Source of the DNA: Salaquimonas pukyongi | Lineage (GTDB): Bacteria; Pseudomonadota; Alphaproteobacteria; Rhizobiales; Rhizobiaceae | Direction of reading: 5' to 3' | Assembly: GCF_001953055.1 (NCBI RefSeq) | Contig: NZ_CP019044.1 | Span: 1,984,001 to 2,048,000 of the forward strand | DNA length: 64,000 nt | Shown here: positions 42,139-50,259 of the stretch, in pieces | Layout: the number at the start of each line of letters is the position of its first letter | Position numbering within the stretch: position 1 is the first letter of the stretch | Made by a program: the position numbers and the translations under genes | Notes under the pieces: generated by a model | Database searches by the model: none | What the model was told of the DNA's origin: nothing | What the model saw: the letters and a program-made list of their open reading frames with translations, nothing else

Positions 42139-43929
42139 ATGTTGGATTACAACAAGCCGTTTTTTAGAACTATTGTTATCTCGATTAGCGTAATCTGGTT
42201 CTTGTTTCATCCAACAGATGCGGCTGCTCAACAAGAAGGCGATACAACATTTTTATGCCCGGCGTCTTTTACCACAAATTACAATAATGTTACGCTAAAC
42301 CAACTGCATAATGTTTCTGGTTTTCGGGGCCGCAAACATACTCAGCAATGCGTAAGTCAGTCCTCCGGAGGCGGATTGAACATGATATCATTTGGCCTGG
42401 GTGATACCACTTCAACGTTTGTATTTGGTCACAGAGGTACGGGCTACGGACGTGAGATTTGGTTTGATGTAAACTCAAATACAGCAAACATTGATGGGAC
42501 TTGCGTCAATGGGAAACCGTTTACACCAGGAACACCGATCGAATTGACGGCGGGGCAGACCCACACAATCAAATTCAACACCGGCGCAACTTCATGGATT
42601 GGTACAATCGTAGTTGCAGCTGATAACACGCTGTCACTTCCAACTGGTATTGAACTCACAGCGGGAACCATTCCGGTTAATCAGTGTGCCGCTAGCTCAA
42701 GTGTGGTCTCTACGGTAAAACACACCCAGAAGATAATTTCCGAATTCATGCTGAACCGGGCCAATAACATCCTGGCTAACCAGCCAGGCATGATCGGTTA
42801 TTTGAATGGAACCAACAACGAAGGTGGTGGTCCCGCCGGATTTCTAAGCCTGAATGGTAATGAGCAAGGCATGGACCTTGCTTTTTCGACCAGTCTTTCC
42901 AAACTGGAACGGGAAAAGGAAAAGTCCCTTTCTGCTCTTGTCAGTGGCCGCAGTGAAGAAACGCACAGGGATGAAGAAGCCCATACTTCCAGTCTTGCCA
43001 GCCTGTTTCCAGCCCAAAGAAACTCTGGCTCACCGACGGATTCCGATACAACGATCCCAAAAACATCATATGGCAATGAAATAGATTCTGGCGACCGTGC
43101 CTATGGAGCGGATTTAGGGGATGGAGTGGAAGATATAAGCTCCTACAATGCCATGCCTTCCAGACGTTATGACATCTGGACAGAAATCTATGGGGCAAGA
43201 TCTGCGGCGGGGGATGCTGAAAGCTCCCTGTGGGTTGGATATTTGGGTGCCCATTACTTCCTTACTCCCAATCTCATAGTCGGCGGCATGATGCAATTGG
43301 ACTGGGCCAGTGAGGAAAACCAGACAGCCAACTCCGAATCTGATGGTCATGGCTGGATGGCAGGACCATATGTTGCAGGCAGGTTTGTTGGGACATCGCT
43401 TTTCTATGAGGCAAAGGTCCTTTGGGGGCGCTCTGACAACAATGTATCTCCCATTGGAACGTATAAGGATGACTTTGATACCGAACGTTTCATGGCCTCC
43501 GGTAAGCTGAAAGGAACCTATATCATTGACGGTCTGACCATCAGCCCGGCTCTGAGCGTTGCCTATTGGGAGGAAACACAGAGCAGCTATACTGATAGCC
43601 TCACCCGGACGATACCAGAGCAGACGATTACCTTAGGCGAGGTGAAGTTCGGCCCTGGTTTCTCCAAAACCCTTCAACTGGGAAATGGCGCCGTCTTCTC
43701 ACCTGCTTTCAGCATTGCCGGTGTATGGAATTTCGACGCTGCAAACAATAATGCCTCTCAAGCCAACACTCTGGGAGACAACGGCATGAGGGCAAGAGTG
43801 GATGCAGGTTTCTCATTCACCAACACCCTTGGCTGGACGCTAGCTGCCAATGGTTATTATGATGGGCTTGGCATTGATGACTACGAGGCCATGGGTGGCA
43901 ACGTCAGGCTCTCTATCCCGCTGCAATAG
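42139..43929 (+). CDS. Autotransporter beta-domain outer-membrane protein, likely horizontally acquired
   Basis: About 596 residues. A signal peptide (FFRTIVISISVIWFLFHPTDAAA) leads to a passenger-like region of about 170 residues with six or so Cys. Then comes RANNILANQPGMIGYLNG, a motif seen before alphaproteobacterial autotransporter domains, then a Ser/Asp-rich linker. The C-terminal barrel of about 270 residues (RRYDIWTEIYGARSAAGDAES to VRLSIPLQ) follows. The final residue is Gln rather than the common Phe. An ATG at 42076, with GAGG before it, would give an extended signal region. Codon use and base composition are more AT-rich than neighbours. It may be an adhesin or surface protein. 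Confidence 0.82.
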   Translation: MLDYNKPFFRTIVISISVIWFLFHPTDAAAQQEGDTTFLCPASFTTNYNNVTLNQLHNVSGFRGRKHTQQCVSQSSGGGLNMISFGLGDTTSTFVFGHRGTGYGREIWFDVNSNTANIDGTCVNGKPFTPGTPIELTAGQTHTIKFNTGATSWIGTIVVAADNTLSLPTGIELTAGTIPVNQCAASSSVVSTVKHTQKIISEFMLNRANNILANQPGMIGYLNGTNNEGGGPAGFLSLNGNEQGMDLAFSTSLSKLEREKEKSLSALVSGRSEETHRDEEAHTSSLASLFPAQRNSGSPTDSDTTIPKTSYGNEIDSGDRAYGADLGDGVEDISSYNAMPSRRYDIWTEIYGARSAAGDAESSLWVGYLGAHYFLTPNLIVGGMMQLDWASEENQTANSESDGHGWMAGPYVAGRFVGTSLFYEAKVLWGRSDNNVSPIGTYKDDFDTERFMASGKLKGTYIIDGLTISPALSVAYWEETQSSYTDSLTRTIPEQTITLGEVKFGPGFSKTLQLGNGAVFSPAFSIAGVWNFDAANNNASQANTLGDNGMRARVDAGFSFTNTLGWTLAANGYYDGLGIDDYEAMGGNVRLSIPLQ

Positions 43930-44017
43930 GGCATAACCTTCAACGCAAGATGCCCGGGCCTCTCTTGCTGCGCGAGCGCCTGAAGATGGCCACCGGGGAT
44001 ACCGCGCTGATCTTCCC

Positions 44018-45568
44018 TCATCCCGCGCCCAGATGAATCGCAAACTTCTTGCGGATCTCATTGTCCACGACGGGATCGATGTTTGCCTTGCGCGGTGCAT
44101 CAAGGATTTCACGCTTGCGCTTGATCGCCTGTTCCAGCAGGTCAGGCTTGCCGACCTCCGCCCACTCCTTGGGGCTGAGCCGGTCGGCAATCGCCGGATA
44201 GACATAGTCGCGCTGCATCAGTTCGAGCGTCTGTGAGGAACCAAGATAATGCCCCGGACCCTCAAGGCAGACTTCCTTCATCGTATCGAGCGACACGCTG
44301 TCCTCGGTGACCTCGATGCCGCGCACGCAGCGCATTGCCTGGCCCAGCAGGTCGTCTCCCAAAATCAGGCTTTCGAGCGAAAAGCCCAGCAGCGAGGCAT
44401 GCATGCCGGCAGCTTCATAGACCATGTTGAGGCCGGAAAGCCCGGCCATCACGTTCGAGCACATCTGCTCCCAGCCGGCCTGCATGTCCGGCAGTTTGGC
44501 ATCGGCAATGCCGGCTGCCGCCCCGCCCGGCAGGCCGTAGAAATGGTGCATCTGGGCGCAGCCTGCCGTCAGCAGTGCCTGTTCGCCCGACCCGCCCGAC
44601 ATGGCACCCGACCGCAGATCGGAAACGAAAGGCCAGGTGCCGAACACCGCAGGATGGCCAGGTTTGATGGCGTTGACATAGATCATGCCGGCAAGGCACT
44701 CGGCCACTGCCTGGACGATGGCGGCGGCAATCGGCGCGGGGGCCGTTGCGCCTGCCTGGCCTGCCGAGAGCAGCAATACCGGCATGCCGCCCGCAATGCA
44801 TTTTTCCATCACCCGGCAACTTTCCGTGGCGAATTTCATGGGCGGCACGACAAAACAGTTTGAATTGGAAACGAAGGGCCGCTCGCGCCATTTGTCTTCG
44901 CCGCCGGCGATGTGATGCAACAGGTCAAGACAGCCATCGACATAATCGGGATCGAAGATCGACGTTCCCACATGCTTTTTCGTGCCCGCACAGGAAGCAT
45001 AGATGGTGTTCAGGTCCATCTCGAAATTGTCTTCGATGTCCCGGGCAACCATCGGGCGCTGAAAGAAATGCACATTGTCCAGTTCCTGCGTGATCCGCGC
45101 CGCATCGAACAGATCCTGCAGGGTGGATTCGCGGTACTCGCGGTTTTCCTGGTCCACCACATAAACCGCTGCACCCGCCGTCCCATAGTGGACGCGGTTG
45201 CCGGAGAGTTGAAGATCATGAGCCGGATCGCGGGCGCAAAGCGTAACCTCCCTTGCCGCCTTGGCCAGCATGTCATCGACCAGCGCACGGGGAAACCGGA
45301 TACGCCCGTCCTCCTCCTGAATGCAGCCCGCGCCGGTCAGGATTTCCACCCCGCTTTCCGGCGCATCGGCAAAACCGATCACCTCCATGGCTTCAAGCGC
45401 CGCTTCATGGATGCGCTGCATGCCGGTTTCGCTCAACGGCTTGTACGCACCGCCTTCCATGCCGGGCCGGATCGGTTTGATGTCCTCCGTCAAAGGGGCA
45501 GAACGCACTGCATGCCGTCCTGCCCTGCCACCGCTGCGCCGCGACCGGCGCATGCTTTCCTGATCCAT
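44018..45568 (-). CDS. Trimethylamine methyltransferase (MttB) family protein, non-pyrrolysine
   Basis: The 516-residue protein has LSETGMQRIHEAALEAMEVIGF, VHYGTAGAAVYVVD, FVVPPMKFATESCRVMEKCIAGGMPVLLLSAGQAGATAPAP and a C-terminal YVYPAIADRLSPKEWAEVG. All are features of the MttB/MtgB TIM-barrel family that moves methyl groups from trimethylamine or betaines to a corrinoid protein. No in-frame amber occurs, so it is not a pyrrolysine enzyme; relatives demethylate glycine betaine or other quaternary amines. It is last in a tight operon with flavoprotein demethylases and a homocysteine methyltransferase. No corrinoid protein gene is adjacent, an open question for the mechanism. Basic N-terminal 25 residues. 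Confidence 0.87.
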   Translation of the reverse strand: MDQESMRRSRRSGGRAGRHAVRSAPLTEDIKPIRPGMEGGAYKPLSETGMQRIHEAALEAMEVIGFADAPESGVEILTGAGCIQEEDGRIRFPRALVDDMLAKAAREVTLCARDPAHDLQLSGNRVHYGTAGAAVYVVDQENREYRESTLQDLFDAARITQELDNVHFFQRPMVARDIEDNFEMDLNTIYASCAGTKKHVGTSIFDPDYVDGCLDLLHHIAGGEDKWRERPFVSNSNCFVVPPMKFATESCRVMEKCIAGGMPVLLLSAGQAGATAPAPIAAAIVQAVAECLAGMIYVNAIKPGHPAVFGTWPFVSDLRSGAMSGGSGEQALLTAGCAQMHHFYGLPGGAAAGIADAKLPDMQAGWEQMCSNVMAGLSGLNMVYEAAGMHASLLGFSLESLILGDDLLGQAMRCVRGIEVTEDSVSLDTMKEVCLEGPGHYLGSSQTLELMQRDYVYPAIADRLSPKEWAEVGKPDLLEQAIKRKREILDAPRKANIDPVVDNEIRKKFAIHLGAG

Positions 45569-45574
45569 GGCTTG

Positions 45575-46420
45575 CTACCTCCCGCCACCCTTGCCTGCCG
45601 CTCCTGCCAGCAGCAGACCGTCAATTTCCGCTCCACCTGCAACACCTGCCAGCGGTGCAAAACTGCCCTCATCCAGCATCGCTTTCGTCGCATCGCGAAT
45701 AACCGCATGGGTTGCCCTGGAAATCATCGAACCCAGCGAGATACGGCGCACACCCAGCGCTGCCAATTCGCTGACGCTGCACTTTGCCAGCGGCCCGGCA
45801 GCCAGCGCATTGACCGGCTTGCTGACAGCGGCAAGCACCTGTTTCAGCTCTTCAACGCCTGGTGGAACCGGAACATAGAGCAGATCGGCACCTGCCGCCT
45901 CGAAGGCCTGAATGCGCCGGATCGCCTCCTCAAGGCCGTAGGCACCGTTCATCACGCCGTCGGCGCGGGCGCAAAAGACAAAAGGGTGCGGCAGGGCCTT
46001 TGCTGCCGCTGCCGCCGCCTTCACCCGCTCCACCGCCAGATCGAAATCATAGGCCGGGTTGCCCTCGACCATCTGCGTGTCCTCGATGGAACAGCCCGAA
46101 AGCCCTGCCTCTGCCGCCAGTTTTATGGTCTCGGCAACATCGTCCGGCGCGTCGGCAAATCCGTTTTCAAAGTCACCGCTGACGGGCAGATCGGTCGCCG
46201 CAACGATATCCTGGGCATGGGCAAGCGCCTCATCGCGGCTGATCTGGCCCATGTCCGGCCTTCCCAGCGTAAAGGCAAATCCGGCACTGGTCGTAGCCAG
46301 CGCCCTGGCGCCCAGCGCTGCCATCATCCGCGACGAGCCGATGTCCCATGGATTGGGAATGACGAAACAGCCCGATTGATGCAGGTCGAAAAATGCCTGG
46401 TGGCGGGAAGATGCGCTCAT
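45575..46420 (-). CDS. Isocitrate lyase/PEP mutase superfamily protein
   Basis: The 281-residue TIM-barrel enzyme has FVIPNPWDIGSSRMMAALGARALATTSAGFA, DLPVSGDFENGFAD, GCSIEDTQMVEGNPAYDFDLAVERVKAAAAA and VFCARADGVMNG. It is of the PEPM/methylisocitrate-lyase type. The KKCGH motif of isocitrate lyase is absent. Relatives are 2-methylisocitrate lyase, oxaloacetate decarboxylase, or C-P or C-C lyases of small acids. The start overlaps the upstream flavoprotein gene by 4 bp and the stop is 6 bp before the MttB gene, so it belongs to that pathway. The substrate is unknown. Confidence 0.85.
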   Translation of the reverse strand: MSASSRHQAFFDLHQSGCFVIPNPWDIGSSRMMAALGARALATTSAGFAFTLGRPDMGQISRDEALAHAQDIVAATDLPVSGDFENGFADAPDDVAETIKLAAEAGLSGCSIEDTQMVEGNPAYDFDLAVERVKAAAAAAKALPHPFVFCARADGVMNGAYGLEEAIRRIQAFEAAGADLLYVPVPPGVEELKQVLAAVSKPVNALAAGPLAKCSVSELAALGVRRISLGSMISRATHAVIRDATKAMLDEGSFAPLAGVAGGAEIDGLLLAGAAGKGGGR

Positions 46421-48903
46421 GCCTTCATCCTTTCAGCTTTCGGATCATGCATCGGCTTCAAGGAAGCCTCGGCACCCACCCGCGTGCCGGCAATCTCGAT
46501 TTCGTAGGAGGATGCAAGCACATCCTGCGCGCTTTCGCCCTCGCATGGCACATAGCCCATGCCGATGGCGCCCCCCAGCGTATGGCCGTAGTTGCCCGAA
46601 GAGATGTAGCCGACGATCTCGCCATCACGCAGCACCGGTTCATTGTGATAAAGCAGCGGCTCGGGATCGGTCAGGCGGAATTGCAGCAGCCGCAGTTTCA
46701 GCCCTTCCTCCTTCTTGCGCAGCACCGCATCGCGGCCGATGAAATCCTCCTTGGCGGTTTTCACGGCAAAGCCGAGACCGGCTTCCAGCACATGATCCTC
46801 GCTGGTGATGTCATGACCGAAATGGCGGAAGGCTTTCTCGATGCGGCAGGAATCCATCATGTGCATGCCGCACAGTTTCATGCCCTCTGCTTCGCCGGCT
46901 TCCATCAGTGTTTCAAAAGCATGGCCGCACTGATCGGCAGAAACATAGAGCTCCCAGCCAAGTTCGCCCACATAGGAAACGCGGTGCGCCCGGGCAAGGC
47001 CCATGCCCAGTTCGATCTGCCGCGCCGTACCGAAGGGGTGATGGTCGCTGGACCAGTCATGAAACGGGGCTGCCTTCTGCAATACGGCCCGTGCATTGGG
47101 TCCCATTACTGCCAAAACGCCTTCGCCGGCGGTCACATCGACAAAGGAAACCTCGAAGTCGCCCCGGTGACGGGCAAGCCATTCCATCTCGCGCACCATG
47201 GTCGCTGCCGGAGTCACGATCAGATAGCTTGTCTCACCAAGCCGGGTGACGGTTACATCCGCCTCGATCCCGCCCCGCGCATTGAGAAACTGGGTGTAGA
47301 CGATACGGCCCGCCGGAACCGACATGTCCGCGCCGCAGATATGGTTGAGACAGGCTTCCGCATCGCGCCCGTCAACCCGGATCTTGCCGAAGGAGGACAT
47401 GTCGTACATGCCGATATTCTCGCGGACGGCGCGGTGTTCGGCGGCGGAATTTTCAAACCAGTTCTGCCGCTTCCACGAATAGCGGTATTCCCGCGCTTCA
47501 CCCTCATTGGCAAACCAGTTGGCCCTTTCCCAGCCGGCCGCCTCACCAAACACCGCCCCATGTGTCTTCAGGTGCTCGTGAAACGGGGAGCGGCGGATGC
47601 CGCGCGCCGTCGCCTTCTGGCGGTAGGGAAAATGATCGGCATACAGCAGGCCGAGCGTTTCCTTCGCCCGCTCATGCACGAACGTCTTGTTGCCCATGAA
47701 GGGCTGCATGCGGCGGATATCCACATCGGAAAGGTCGAACGGCGGATGGCCGTGCTCCATCCAGTAGGCAAGCGCCATGCCGGCCCCGCCCGCAGATTGG
47801 ATGCCGATCGAATTAAACCCGCAGCACACGAAGTAATTGCGGATTTCCGGCGCCTCGCCGAGGTGATAGGCATCGTCCGGCGTGAAGCTTTCTGGCCCGT
47901 TGAAAAAGGTGTGAATGCCCGCCTCCGCCAGCATCGGCATGCGGTTGACCGCATCTTCCAGGATCGGCTCAAAGTGGTCGAAATCCTCCGGCAGCTGGTC
48001 GAAACAGAAGTCCTCCGGAATGCGCTCTCCGCTTGCAAGCGGCGGCCAGGGCTTGGATACCGGTTCGAACGCACCGAGCAGGATCTTGCCGGCATCCTCC
48101 TTGTAGTAGGCGCATTCATCGGGCACCCGCAGCACCGGCAATTGGGCAAGCCCGGGAATGTTCTCCGTTACGATGTAAAAATGCTCGCAGCCATGCAGCG
48201 GCAGGTTGACACCGTTCTGGCGGCCCAGTTCATGGGCCCACATGCCACCGCAATTGACCACCATCTCAGCGTCGATGGTTCCGCTTTCGCCGGACCCGTC
48301 ACGCTGCCAGGAAACACCGGAGACGATGCGCTGGCCGGCCACAACGCTTTCATGGATTTCAGTGACCTTCACGCCCTCGATCACCTTTGCCCCCATCTGC
48401 CTTGCGCCTTTCGCCAGCGCCTGTGCGATGTTGGCAGGGTCGGCCTGGCCATCGAGCGGAAGCCACACCCCACCGGCAACCCCGTCAAGGTTGATGTGCT
48501 CGTAACGCTGTTTGATTTCTTCCGGCGATATCTCTTCAACATCGACATCAAAGGCCCGCGCCATGGATGCAGAACGGTGCAGTTCCTCCAGCCGTTCATC
48601 CGTCAGCGCAACGGAGATCGAACCGCATTGCCTGATACCGGTTGCCACCCCGGTTTCTGCTTCAAGCCGGGTGTAAAGATCGGCGGAATATTTCGCCAGC
48701 CGGGTCATGTTCTTCGTTGCCCTGAGCTGGCCGATCAGGCCCGCCGCGTGCCAGGTGGTGCCGCAGGCAAGCTGCTTGCGCTCAAGCAGCACCACATCCT
48801 TCCAGCCCTGCTTTGCAAGATGATAGGCAACCGAACAGCCGGCCACCCCGCCACCGATCACCACCGCCCGCGCCTTGCCGGGAATTGCCTTTGCTTCAGT
48901 CAT
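46417..48903 (-). CDS. DAO-GcvT flavoprotein (dimethylglycine/sarcosine dehydrogenase-like), copy 3
   Basis: The intact 828-residue protein has DAO domain VVIGGGVAGCSVAYHLAKQGW and CGTTWHAAGLIGQLRATKN, with the His for covalent FAD. FAO_M, GcvT (VDGRDAEACLNHICGADMSVPAGRIVYTQFLNARGGIEADVTVTRL) and a C-terminal GcvT barrel follow. Of the four copies, this is closest in pattern to characterised mammalian and bacterial DMGDH. It should oxidatively demethylate an N-methyl glycine with folate. ATG 48903 overlaps the homocysteine methyltransferase stop; longer upstream reading to 48951 has no support. The long open frame on the opposite strand is a shadow. Confidence 0.9.
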   Translation of the reverse strand: MTEAKAIPGKARAVVIGGGVAGCSVAYHLAKQGWKDVVLLERKQLACGTTWHAAGLIGQLRATKNMTRLAKYSADLYTRLEAETGVATGIRQCGSISVALTDERLEELHRSASMARAFDVDVEEISPEEIKQRYEHINLDGVAGGVWLPLDGQADPANIAQALAKGARQMGAKVIEGVKVTEIHESVVAGQRIVSGVSWQRDGSGESGTIDAEMVVNCGGMWAHELGRQNGVNLPLHGCEHFYIVTENIPGLAQLPVLRVPDECAYYKEDAGKILLGAFEPVSKPWPPLASGERIPEDFCFDQLPEDFDHFEPILEDAVNRMPMLAEAGIHTFFNGPESFTPDDAYHLGEAPEIRNYFVCCGFNSIGIQSAGGAGMALAYWMEHGHPPFDLSDVDIRRMQPFMGNKTFVHERAKETLGLLYADHFPYRQKATARGIRRSPFHEHLKTHGAVFGEAAGWERANWFANEGEAREYRYSWKRQNWFENSAAEHRAVRENIGMYDMSSFGKIRVDGRDAEACLNHICGADMSVPAGRIVYTQFLNARGGIEADVTVTRLGETSYLIVTPAATMVREMEWLARHRGDFEVSFVDVTAGEGVLAVMGPNARAVLQKAAPFHDWSSDHHPFGTARQIELGMGLARAHRVSYVGELGWELYVSADQCGHAFETLMEAGEAEGMKLCGMHMMDSCRIEKAFRHFGHDITSEDHVLEAGLGFAVKTAKEDFIGRDAVLRKKEEGLKLRLLQFRLTDPEPLLYHNEPVLRDGEIVGYISSGNYGHTLGGAIGMGYVPCEGESAQDVLASSYEIEIAGTRVGAEASLKPMHDPKAERMKA

Positions 48904-49804
48904 CGAGCGTCCCCACCGTTTTATAACCGTTTTCAACAAGAGTTTGTGCAAGCCTGGCTATATGCGCCGGGCCCACCTCGCAGCAGCCGCCAACAATAAC
49001 CGCCCCTGCCCCGACCCAGTCCATGACATGAGCCGCATACCGGTCAGGCCCCAGATCGTCGCGCACTTTCAGCTCTTCCACGGTTCCGCCGGGCTGAAGC
49101 GCACCGATGCCGGTAAAGCCATTGGCATAGCCGCCAAACGGCAGGCCGCTTTGCTTCAGCGCTGTCATGGCTTCGCCAATCGATTCAGGCCAGGAGCAGT
49201 TGACCAGAACGGCATCCGCTCCGGCGGTGAGCGCGGCCGAAACGCCTTCTGCAACCGCTTCACCCGAGCGCAGTTTCAGCCCGTTGCCATCTTCAACCGT
49301 CATTGAGGTCCATACCGGTTTGCCGCCTTCCTTCGCGGCGGCGGTGGCAGCCTCAACCTCCTTCACCGAGGAGAGCGTTTCGCATAAAAAACAGTCCACA
49401 TGAGGCGCCTGCACCGCCACGACACGCCGGTAGGTTGCCAGCATCGGTTCATGGTCCGGTGCCACATCCGGGCGGTAGCTGGCATAAAGCGGCGGCAGGC
49501 AGCCGGCGATGGCAACGCTTTCACCGCTCTTTTCGCGTGCAGATTTGGCAACCGCGATGGCCTGTTGCTGCAGGGGCTCGAACAGGGCTTCTTCCGCATC
49601 GCGGGCCAGACGCTCAGGCGTTGCCGAATAGGTATTGAGCGTCAGCACCCGTGCACCGGCGCTGATATAGTCCAGATGCACCGCTTCCACGATCTCCGGT
49701 TCATCCATCATCACCTGGGCAGACCAGAGCGGTGAAGGCGGCTTGCCGGACCGCTTGAGCAGTTCCTGGCCCATACCACCATCGAGAAGAACGACGCGCT
49801 TCAT
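48896..49804 (-). CDS. Homocysteine S-methyltransferase family protein
   Basis: The 302-residue zinc TIM barrel has VVLLDGGMGQELLKRSG, ARVLTLNTYSATPERL, and zinc cysteines in VLVNCSWPE and VGGCCEVGP. These place it with betaine or S-methylmethionine:homocysteine methyltransferases (BHMT/MmuM). It lacks folate- and cobalamin-binding modules, so it would take methyl directly from a small donor such as glycine betaine, a sulfonium compound or an intermediate of this operon. The start overlaps the FMN-protein stop by 4 bp and the end overlaps the next gene by 8 bp. Confidence 0.9.
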   Translation of the reverse strand: MKRVVLLDGGMGQELLKRSGKPPSPLWSAQVMMDEPEIVEAVHLDYISAGARVLTLNTYSATPERLARDAEEALFEPLQQQAIAVAKSAREKSGESVAIAGCLPPLYASYRPDVAPDHEPMLATYRRVVAVQAPHVDCFLCETLSSVKEVEAATAAAKEGGKPVWTSMTVEDGNGLKLRSGEAVAEGVSAALTAGADAVLVNCSWPESIGEAMTALKQSGLPFGGYANGFTGIGALQPGGTVEELKVRDDLGPDRYAAHVMDWVGAGAVIVGGCCEVGPAHIARLAQTLVENGYKTVGTLDD

Positions 49805-50259
49805 GGGTAAATCTCCGAATATTTCTTCTTGTAGAGCGCAATCATCTCCGCTTCGCTTGCTCCCTCGTCATAGGGCGGCGTGGTAAGCGGCTTTGCCTCC
49901 CCGACCTTCAGCAACACCAGCGTGTTGATGCGGTCGGCGAGCGTATTCCAGACAGCCCGCCATTGCGGCAGAAGGTCATCGAAGCGGCCGCAGCCGCGTT
50001 CGACCAGCACCGCCTTGCAGCGCAGCCGCACTCCCTTGCGCAGAAAGGGATCGACGAAATTCACTTCGCATTCGGGGTTTGCCTTCAGATTGGCGAGTGT
50101 CCCCGGTGAGCGGATTTCACCAAAGGCAAGCGTTTCCCCGTCAAGCACCAAAAACGTGCCCTTGGGCGAAACACAGGGTTTTCCCTCCGCCGAAACCGTG
50201 GCAACGAAGCCGAGCGGGAATTCGCCGATCACCTTCCTGGCAAAGGCATTGAGCTTCAT
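49801..50259 (-). CDS. FMN-binding split-barrel protein (pyridoxamine 5'-phosphate oxidase family)
   Basis: The 152-residue protein MKLNAFARKVIGEFPLGFVATVSAEGKPCVSPKGTFLVLDGETLAFG... with SPGTLANLKANPECEVNFVDPFLRKGVRL is a PNPOx-like split barrel. Such small proteins bind FMN or haem and are often oxidoreductases or flavin carriers. Here it may take electrons from the flavoproteins or reduce an intermediate. It is embedded by 4-bp overlaps between the frameshifted flavoprotein gene and the methyltransferase gene, so it is functionally part of the operon. Confidence 0.82.
   Translation of the reverse strand: MKLNAFARKVIGEFPLGFVATVSAEGKPCVSPKGTFLVLDGETLAFGEIRSPGTLANLKANPECEVNFVDPFLRKGVRLRCKAVLVERGCGRFDDLLPQWRAVWNTLADRINTLVLLKVGEAKPLTTPPYDEGASEAEMIALYKKKYSEIYP

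Noticed and set aside
44018-45568. Pyrrolysine-containing MttB
   Set aside because: The frame is continuous with no internal TAG, so no pyrrolysine is required.
44912-46507. 531-codon forward open frame
   Set aside because: Antisense to mttB-type and PEPM-type genes; a consequence of GC-rich codon use.
46393-48999. 868-codon forward open frame
   Set aside because: It mirrors the intact DAO-GcvT gene on the reverse strand, whose protein is fully conserved; the forward product has no recognisable motifs.
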